From Phoronis ovalis (Eukaryota > Phoronida > Phoronidae), in NCBI GenBank assembly GCA_028565635.1, contig JAOXYB010107381.1, forward strand, positions 1 to 21,002: a DNA stretch of 21,002 nt. Direction: 5' to 3'. A program made the position numbers and the translations under genes. This document shows positions 10,280 to 19,300 of this stretch, piece after piece (within the stretch, counting starts at the first letter, position 1; every line of letters begins with the position of its first letter). The notes beneath the pieces were generated by a model that had not been told where the DNA came from, did no database searches, and saw only the letters and a list, made by a program, of their open reading frames with translations.

Positions 10280-10734
10280 GTTTAGCATTTTTCTGCCAAC
10301 AATGGGATATAGTTTTATGAAGGGAATATGTGCTACCAAAATAGATCACCTTGGTATGAAGAAATCCCTAAAATGGGTTCATTTTTCACCAGTCCTCAAA
10401 TTAGAACAAACCTAGAAATATGCTTCTTTTTCTAAGCAAAAACCCAAGAACTGCGTCTTTTTCAAGTGATAACCCTAGAAACGGGTCCAAATTTGAGATC
10501 AAATTAACTAGAAATGCCTTTGGGGTTGTGTTTTTTCCTATTAGATTATTTATCACTGATCAAGTAATTATTGTTTGTCACGGGAGAACATTTTCAGTAA
10601 ATGATTATTTACCATGGGATCATGTGTTTCTTAAAGTGAATTTACAACAGGTATGGTAAGTTAATGTTTACAAATTTCAGGATTTTGTTTACCAAGCATA
10701 ACTGTTTTGTATTTTTATGTTTATCAGGTGTTAC
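10280..10734. repeat. dispersed repeat, tandem partner of the 9.7-kb copy
   Basis: The part from 10558 to 10722 aligns with 10000-10135 plus the flank beyond the insertion, including ACAGGTATGGTAA, AATTTCAGGATTTTGTTTACC and the following T-rich stretch. The portion at 10340-10550 has repeated ACCC(T/A)AGAA-type strings. The 79-codon frame here is not a credible gene. Confidence 0.5.
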
Positions 10735-11503
10735 TGTAGGTTTCCGAGTTATGCTCCAACTGGATAATGTACTAAGTACTGGTTCGTGACAGCTACTCAC
10801 ATTTTTCCGACGTCATCAGCTTAGCCTGTCAGGGAAGCTGGGCAAACACAGAATCCTGAATTCCGTATACATAAATATATACACACAAGCACTTAGTTTA
10901 TGTATTTAGAGGGATAGGGGTCATCAAACTATTCAGGTAGATAGAGCGGGGGCAAACTTACTTTCCTACAGGTGTGAAAGGGATATTTTATTTTCGTGCT
11001 GTGGGAATCATTGAATTTTATTTTGGTCGTGCAATGTGATAAACGTTATGTTTCATTTTCGTGTTATAGCGTCACATAATTTTTGTTTATGCAATAAGAG
11101 TAATATTTTTTCTTTCTTTGCAATGAAATTGAACCCTCTTGCTTACCCCCTTTGTAGCTCCTCTAACGAAAATCCCACGAGTACGCTGTAACGATTTTGA
11201 ATAATTTGCAGTATAATTATCTTCTTAGGAGCATCCAATAGACTATTAGCACTGCATATAACCTATTTATATACATAAATTATTGTTGAGGTGTGGAAGG
11301 GTTATATTATTTTCGTGACCCACGATTGCAGGAATTTATCATTTGTGATTCATGAAAAGGCAATATTATTTCCTTTAAGTGGTGTTCCCTACCCATTTCC
11401 CCCCTCAATGGCTCGTAATAATTACAGATATTTCTGAAGTCATTTTACCGCATCACAAACCTGTATGTTGTATATACAAAGGAGCATAACTCGGAAACCT
11501 ACA
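10735..11503. mobile_element. non-autonomous inverted-repeat DNA element (MITE-like)
   Basis: The ends are perfect 23-bp inverted repeats: 10735-10757 (begins TGTAGGTTTCCGAGTTATGC) and 11481-11503. Four more bases on each side (TTAC and ATAA) also pair except for one mismatch. The 769-bp interior has no transposase-like frame and carries several ATTTTCGTG strings. I could not find a convincing target-site duplication, so the superfamily is open. Confidence 0.75.
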
Positions 11504-12869
11504 ATAAGATTTTGTTTACATTGTGTCTCTCGTTCCATTGGGCTCATGGTTAACTGACATTTAATCAAGATGATGGGGAAATGAAAGCAGGGATGTGCAA
11601 CAATTTTAAGATGCTATAAAAAAAAATTCTTGTTACAAATAGAACCATAACAACAGCACTGAAATTGTATTTTCACATCAGGCAGTAAACCAATCTAATG
11701 AGCACTTTACGATAAATTCAAAATAATTTTTGATAAATATATCATGCATTTGACAAGCTATTACATACTGAATTTCCTTTAATAATCGCCCCTCTGGTGA
11801 CTAAATTAAATCAATAATCGCCCCCTCTCTAGTAATGGCTCCTGGGGTGTCAATTTGAATTAATATGAGGTTATCACATTTTAATTCATCACTATGTGTA
11901 GTTGATTAGCTCTTTTTGAATGATTTACTGGGTTTTAAGAAAATGTAGTTTAGAAGTTTTCTTTTATAAAAAAGTGCATTACACACAGAATTTCGCTTAA
12001 ATAAGCTGCTTTTGTTTGATAATCTGGCAATCTTTAAAATCTGCTATATGTATTGTAAACAACAGATTTAAAAATCTTAAATATATTCATGCCAGGAGTA
12101 CAAAGAATCGATTATTTGGGAAAATATGGTATACAATGTTACCAATAGAAATGTTTTTGTTGCCATCATCACCAATTTTAAGTAGTAAAATGTTGTAAAG
12201 GATTGTGAAATTGTGAGGAGTATGTGAATGGTGCCAGTGAGTCACACACTCAAGTGTACCTTACCAAAAATTGTTCATGTGGTACAGTTGCAGGTTTATA
12301 TAGAAGGGGACAGCCTAATAAAAAGTAAGGAAATATAAAAGATTCTTATTATACCCACTAATATATTTATATTTCCCCAAAAGTTATTTTGCAAATATAA
12401 TTTTGTTAGATTATATGATAATGAAACACAAAGCTATTGAAAAAACAAGCACAGAACAAACCATTACAAAGCTAAATACGTTAAATTATGGCAAACATGG
12501 TACACTTTGAAATTACATAAAAACTGAATATGAGACAAAAATGTAATATGATTGATTTTTAAAGGGAATTAGTTTTAATCAAACATTCATTTCAGAATGC
12601 GAGTTAATCAGCCCCTCAAGGTTATTCAGCCACCAAGCAGAAAAAATAGATATTACATAAACATTAGTATATAAAAATTACTTATAAAATATATGCTTAT
12701 TTATACATAGATATGTTTAATACTTTCAAATTCACAACCATTAATAAACGAAATGCAGATATAATATCCAAACAAATAATAAAAAATACCTTTTACTGTT
12801 GATAACTAAAATGGAATGCCCTTTTAAATGTAACATTTGTTTAGAATCATCACAGTTGTAATAAAATTA
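11504..12869. other. intergenic, no gene seen
   Basis: AT-rich, with only short structure: AATAATCGCCCC occurs twice 33 bp apart (11780 and 11813), a motif that looks like part of a degenerate repeat. A 60-codon frame at 12016-12198 has no support. Confidence 0.45.
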
Positions 12870-12875
12870 TTTATT
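12870..12875 (-). terminator. candidate minus-strand polyadenylation signal
   Basis: AATAAA on the minus strand lies about 490 bp past the proposed stop of the modular membrane-protein gene. A closer ATTAAA variant is at 12979-12984. Both are motif-only. Confidence 0.25.
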
Positions 12876-12930
12876 ATAGTCTGGGAAACATGAGCATCCG
12901 ATAAATGTAACCTTACTTTATGAAACATCT

Positions 12931-13037
12931 GAGCATGATGAGGTACCCACAAGGGGCATTCACACCAATAAACAAAAATTTAATCCTGGACCTGTTGTTC
13001 ACAGGCGTGAATTCCCATAGGGTGCCTCATCATGCTC
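12931..13037. repeat. foldback sequence with about 35-bp arms
   Basis: The left arm 12931-12966 (GAGCATGATGAGG...) and the right arm 13004-13037 (...CCTCATCATGCTC) are inverted repeats. The outer 18 bp pair with one mismatch, and the inner parts pair with small bulges around GGG and ATTCAC. The loop is about 37 nt and A/T-rich. If the proposed last exon is right, it lies in the 3' UTR of the minus-strand gene. It may be a miniature palindromic element or a small-RNA hairpin. Confidence 0.65.
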
Positions 13038-13364
13038 CGATAATTAAAGAACTAGGTAAACATTTATGGGATATTTATGTTTCTATGTTTCCCCAACTAT
13101 AATAATATTTTTCATAATTTGTATAATCTTCATGCAAAATGCACATTTCCTGCAAATATCGCTAATAAATGTTTAAAAAATGTTGTCTTTTTTAAAATTA
13201 TAATATGTGCATATAGACTGCAAAGTTCTCTACCACAAACAATTGTTCCATGCTGCTTTCTTTTCTTCATACTGTGTAGTACTATTAACATTACTAATAA
13301 TATTCCTTATTTGTGGAAGTAATATGTGATGGGACATTAAGTGAATGGCACCATGGCACTGCTT

Positions 13365-13385
13365 TTAATATGTCGATTGGTGGTT
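13365..13385 (-). CDS. proposed terminal exon (NHQSTY, stop)
   Basis: The acceptor TTTTACCTTTTTTTCAG is the strongest minus-strand acceptor seen downstream of the tail exon. In the required phase 0 it reads N-H-Q-S-T-Y then TAA. Other acceptors near 13565 and 13641 would give an immediate TAG. Short length means this rests on splice-site quality only. Confidence 0.4.
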   Translation of the reverse strand, partial: NHQSTY

Positions 13386-16300
13386 CTGAAAAAAAGGTAA
13401 AACTCATTTCAAATACTGTAAACTTTTTTTTTACCCGTACCAAGGTAAAGCATGTGTTCTGTTGCAGTTATTGATATTACCGCTAAATTATAAGAATTAC
13501 AAATATACAGGCAACAATGTTAATGAAAATAGCAACACAATTTGCAATAGATGTATGGCCCTCCTACTGAAATGAGGATTAATAACAGAAACATAATTGA
13601 TAAACATACATGATTAGTGTAGAACTGTGCAAGCACTACTGGAGAGAAATGTGGCCAACATAACAGACAGCAACTGTAGTATTACAATTAGCATATAAAT
13701 AACTATGTACCAATTTGCTATCAGTGTTTTTAAGGTAGCGTATAGGTAGTTGTAAAAAAATGACTACCTCAGATTTATAAACATACCTCCAAAATATCAA
13801 GCGTTGCAAGCATTATCCACCAGTAATGTAGTATTATTTGGTATAGTAGTAATGTCGAATAGCATAATCACTCCAAATTTTTATAAAATTAGCATTTGCA
13901 AAAAATACCTAGACAGTGTGATGAGTCAAGCACATTTTAAACTAATTTTTATTAATAAAGTTTTGCATAAATAACGCTTGCATTTAAATATAAGATATAT
14001 AAATATAATATTGAAAAAGTAAATAGTTTTGCACCTACAATTAATTGTCCTTAACCAAATTATATCAGATCCTTAATTTTTATTAACCCGTCTTGAAAGA
14101 CAGCTAAAAATGTATGCAACGGTAGTGCTCTTTGCACGACCTATCCACCTCCTTAAAGTTAAAACACATTTTATGTCAAGGATGAAAGCAATTCATTGCT
14201 ACCTGGTACAATAGAGTGAAACATTTAGTAAATGTAATTATTGTACCAATTACCCAAGCACTTTACCATCTATCATTACCATGTAAGTTTCCTACTTTTT
14301 GTGATCAACAGTTACAATATATGTTTACCAGCAGAGGTAGCATTTACTACCAGGCATGGTGAAACGTTTTTCGTTTTATCAGATATTTTATAAAACAATG
14401 TCTGGCACTTTAAAAACATTCGGATATTTTTGGCTTCAATCGGAGGTGATCCAATATTTACCAGATATTTTCTTGCTCTAGAACTAGAAATACCATTGTC
14501 TTTCACCAGGTGGCACTCCACCTTGACACTTAGCAAAGTGCTACCTGGTGAGCCCAAGTACACCATAGCAGGAGGCTTTGTTAACACTACCTACGAATAT
14601 AGTACCGGCATATTAATTTTTTGGGGGGGCGTGGCATTTTAATTTTGGGTGTAATGTCAACATGTTGTACTTTCTGACCAAAGCAATAAAATTCCAGAGA
14701 TCATTACAATTTTAAAAAATTTGAATTTGGGCCTATTTGCCACAGGAATAGTGAGATTCATGGGACGATTTTGTTGTAACGCAATTTTCCCAAAATTAGT
14801 ATGGACAAGACTGCATGAAAAATTAATTGGTAGTGTATGAAAGAGTGTACGCTTAATTTATGAAGATATAATAGTTCCGGGAATGTTGCTATATTTGATA
14901 TGTGCATGAACGTTACGTTTTTTTATTGAGTTGGATGGAGAGTCTAATGGCGTACTTAGGCCAAATGGTATTTAAAACGTGATATTTGATGGAATACACT
15001 ACATTTTCATAATTTCAAATATATTTGGACTTTTTTCCATGTATCTGGTATGTTCTCGAACACTTGTTTACAAGTAAATCATACAATATCTTTAAATTTA
15101 ACTACTATAATTAGGGGTTATATTGGGGATTATAGTCATGATTTGATAACCCACATCAAATACAGAGTGATAATTGAGATAATTGTACCAGCATTTCAAC
15201 CCTGTTCTTGGGATTATTTTAGTATGTAACTTCAAAATGCGATATTGATCTGGGTTTTTTTTGGTGACCTCAAGAAAGATACTCTAAACTGTCGGATATT
15301 GACATCAGGCAATTCTTTCGAATATTTATTGCTGGGGTCAAATCATAGACTATCCGATATTTTCTGCGGTTTCCCCATGCCTTTTACTACTAGCATTATT
15401 GATGGAGTATTTACATTGCAAATGTAGTTAGGATTTATATAAGCGAGGCACATAATTATTTCTATGCTTGTAAATGTTCTTAGCATAATGCTTTCTTGGA
15501 AAGAATGCAGCAAAAAGAAATTAAGAAAACATACATAAAGACAGTTGCAGCTGGCAGTAAGCCATGGCCATGCACTAAAGTAAACACCTTTAAGTTAAAA
15601 GTTACCTCATTCAAGTAATGGCCATAATACGGGTCAGAGTTATATCCAAAACTTCCACTGTTGTCCCAGCGCTGTTCTGGAATAGGGTGGGTTGGATCCA
15701 CATTATCATACATAGCATTGTTAAATCGACCACGTAGCCTGCCTCCATGTTCAGACTTCTTAGATATACTGCTCTGTATATCACTTTGACTGTTTGAGCC
15801 AGACTTCCTTCTGCTGCAAATGAAATCAGAAAGCTCATTAGTAAAATGGATATGAAAGTTGCACAAAAAAACAGAAACAACAGGACATGCTTCGCAGATA
15901 CTTGACTACGATATTTCTCATTACTGGTCCACACAATGTATACATTAAGTTTTCTTTCAAAAACTGATTCAACAATGAATGCATATAAATTACATTAAAG
16001 GACTTTGTTAAACAATTCATGAGTCATTTCGTAGTGGTAATTCTAGAAAACAGCAGTTATGTTTCAGTTAACTTGCCAAGGGTAGCAGAGGTATCAAAAA
16101 TCAAATGCTTAGTGGTAAAGCCAGAACAATTTAATGTCAATAATGATCCTTAATATTAGTCTTCAATGTACTGAAAATAAGTAGTTCTCGTAAGTTACCA
16201 AATTAAAAATTTTTAAGAAATCTTAATAACATTTAGCCAGAGTTTTCAACTCCTTATTACATTCTGAAAGAGAAATTTATCATTTTATTTTATTCTTATC

Positions 16301-19300
16301 ATAGAAATGCAGGTTTGTTTCTCACATTCCTTGATGGCTAAATATAGAAAATGCAATTAGAAAGGGTCCTATTATTTTCATAACAGAATAGAAGAATGAA
16401 ATTGAGCGAACTCATATGTCCACAAGGTGTCTCTGCAATCACAAATACTTACATACTTATGACAACATACTTACACATATGCATAGACAATGATTGCAAT
16501 GATGACAATGAAAATAACCGCAGCAACCACACTGGCTATAATGATAGCAGTTAAAGAGCTGTCCACTGAAAAAAAGATCAATACAGAAGTTACAGACCAC
16601 AATTGTTATGTTTTAGAACAAAATATTTTAAACTGACATTATCATTACAACTTTATAGTGATTCTCTAAATGGTTTATGATAAATCCTTTTATTCCTAGA
16701 ATAGGGAATATTCTTTTAACACTATGTAACCAAAAATGTGCTTCAAAATAAAGTAAAACAGACTAATATATTTTAATACCATTGTCATTTTTGCAAATCT
16801 TCCCATTTCCTGAGAAGCCAGCAGGACATACACAATAGTATGAGGCTTTGTCTGCGGTCAGGTAACAAGTAGCAACTCTATGACAATCATATACCTCCTC
16901 CTGACAATAGTCAACAGCAGGGTTGTCAACTAAAAGAGACAAAAAAATAATTCAAAACGTAACAAGTAAATCTTTCATTTATTTTAAGCAAGTATAAGAA
17001 TAATAGTTCAAAAGCAATATTGTTTACACAAAAATTAATATGGCTGCAGGATATTGCAGCTTCAACAAGAATCAGATAACCAAGGTACTACAGTATAGTC
17101 AATAATATAGAAAGTTAAGCAAGACAGAATATTTCCATCTGCATAAGACCCAAAAGATTTTTTGCTTTTAACTTATAATCAACTTCATACTTATGTAATC
17201 AATAAATTCAGTAAAGTATTGACGAATATATAATTGACACTTAATAACTATCTGCTTCTTGCTTACCAGCACCAGCAAATGTTATATTGTTAGCATCCAG
17301 AAGAAAGTCTCCCAAAGTTACATCATTGTTTGTCTTGTTTAACCCTTTATCCATTGTTTGTTTCACATCCTCAGGGGTCGTAGTGGTGTCTGGTGCAAGA
17401 ACGACCAGGTAGTTGACACCTATGCTGCCAGAGCTGAAACAAGCACAAGAATAAATCTAGACTGTACAGGAAATGACGGTTGTAAAGCTTACATAGAATT
17501 TTTAATACAAATTTGATTATTATTTTATATTAAAATTTTATCAAGAATAGGTTTCAATCTGTGCACGACTCGTTGAATATTGTGTTGTTATATATGTCAT
17601 TTAGTCAGTGATCTCAGACTATAGGTCAAATGTATACTTCTTCAAGATGAACACAATCTGGCAAACTCATAGTATTATCTACATTGTTATTTCCAATCAA
17701 CAGCTTGAATCTTCAAAAGAGACTGTTTGTTGACAACATTATGTTTGAACTTATCATGTATAACCAAACTTACAGATAACAATTGGGACTAACCTGAAGA
17801 CAAAGTCTGCGACACCAAGATAGTTGTTAATCTTGTCCTTGAATATGGGATTGAGCTTGAAAAAACATAGTTAAAACTAGATGTAGTGTTGCATGACGAC
17901 ACCAAGTATAAGGTTGCCAACACAAAGTTTAAACACAGGTCAACCATAGAGGAATGGATGCAAGAACACTGTGTCTTCCAACTTTGTTGTACGAAGCGAC
18001 AATAATTATGATGCAGCTGTGGTAGCATAATTACAGTTTGAAACAACAGCATGTAATATAAATATAAAATTAATTTGTTTTTTAAGAAAAATAGCTTTCC
18101 ATTACATTGAATGTTATCCGTCAAATCTAATGTTTTAATTTCAAAAAATGATGAAATTTGAAACAGCCACTATCAATAAGTCAGTACTTACCAACTCCTT
18201 TATTAACTTTTTCAGGACATTGTACTCCTCTGAGCCTTTAACAGCCAAAAAGCGAGACCAAGCTCGATTGATGATTTTAAAGAAAGCTCTTATTTTGTTA
18301 ACAGGGCGCTGAATAGCAGTAGTTGGCTGTGTAGTAGTTATTGGTACAGATGTTGTCATTGATCCTGTTGAAGTTGAATTAACTGGTTGAACTTCTGTAG
18401 TGGCTGGCTGTACAGTTGGTGACGTTGATTGTACATCTGTACTTGTTGATGCTATTACTACAACACAAAAACAATAATTCATGTACAACTATATCATTGT
18501 TAAAATCGTTTACTGTTTTTAATCTAAAAAGACAATAGTCAATGACAAAAAATATAATTAAATCATTATGCATAAATAATATATTTATGTTCGCACACAC
18601 CACACCCAACCCCACTCCACCCTCACTGGTACTGCCAACATGTAAAGTTAAAATGCTTCCCATTTAATATCTGTAAATGGCGGTACTTAATGCACACATT
18701 AAGTAGTATGAATAAGACATCATTACAGAAATTAAACATTAATAGCAGTACAAACAAAATGTTATTAGCACAGATAATACCACAAAACAAATAATGTAAT
18801 TTAAAGCTCTGACAATTACAGCTGTAGATATATATTAACGTCATGAGACCGTTCGAGACAAGTATTCACACTTTACACTTAGTTTCTACAGGGACGTTAA
18901 TTAGACAATTTATATTTTCTTGAAGTTATGTTTACATTTTGAAATACGTGAGTTTTTACCCAAAATGGCTTCCTTGCTGATTACATAATCATGTGACAGA
19001 TATGTAAAGTAAATTTTTATAATGTTTAAGTTAGTACCTTTCTAAATATGTACACTTTTATATGGCCTAAGTACACCATAGCACGAGGCTTTGTTGACAC
19101 TACATACGAATATAGTACCGGCATATTAATACACGCATCTTTTTTCTTTTTTTTGGGGGGGGGGGCATGGCATTTTAATTTTGGGTGTTTTGTAATGTCA
19201 ACATGTTGTACTTTCTGACTATATAAAGCAATAAAATTCCAGAGAAAATCACAAATTTTTAAAAATCGGAATTTGAATTCGTTGCAATAGTTGCAACGGT

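Larger units (their letters stand above)
13386..15605 (-). other. proposed last intron, repeat-bearing
   Basis: This would be 2,220 bp if the proposed last exon is right. It contains a 14-bp-arm hairpin (14504-14550) and the long copy of the two-copy repeat (14556-14955). Other open frames on either strand around 14312-14642 and 15245-15427 overlap repeats or lack splice support. Confidence 0.4.

Noticed and set aside
13560-13565. Alternative last acceptor near 13565
   Set aside because: It would place TAG directly after the tail exon; possible, but the acceptor at 13386 has a stronger pyrimidine tract and gives a short C-terminal peptide.
14312-14642. Overlapping frames on both strands resembling a gene
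   Set aside because: The region holds a hairpin and the edge of a two-copy repeat; there is no splice support and no recognised domain.
15480-15605. Extended cytoplasmic tail by reading through the donor
   Set aside because: The read-through peptide is hydrophobic and cysteine-rich, unlike the polar tail, and GAG|GTAACT is a good donor.
17789-18124. A 111-codon minus-strand gene
   Set aside because: It runs across a true 62-bp exon in a different frame, and the exon frame fits the neighbouring SEA segments.
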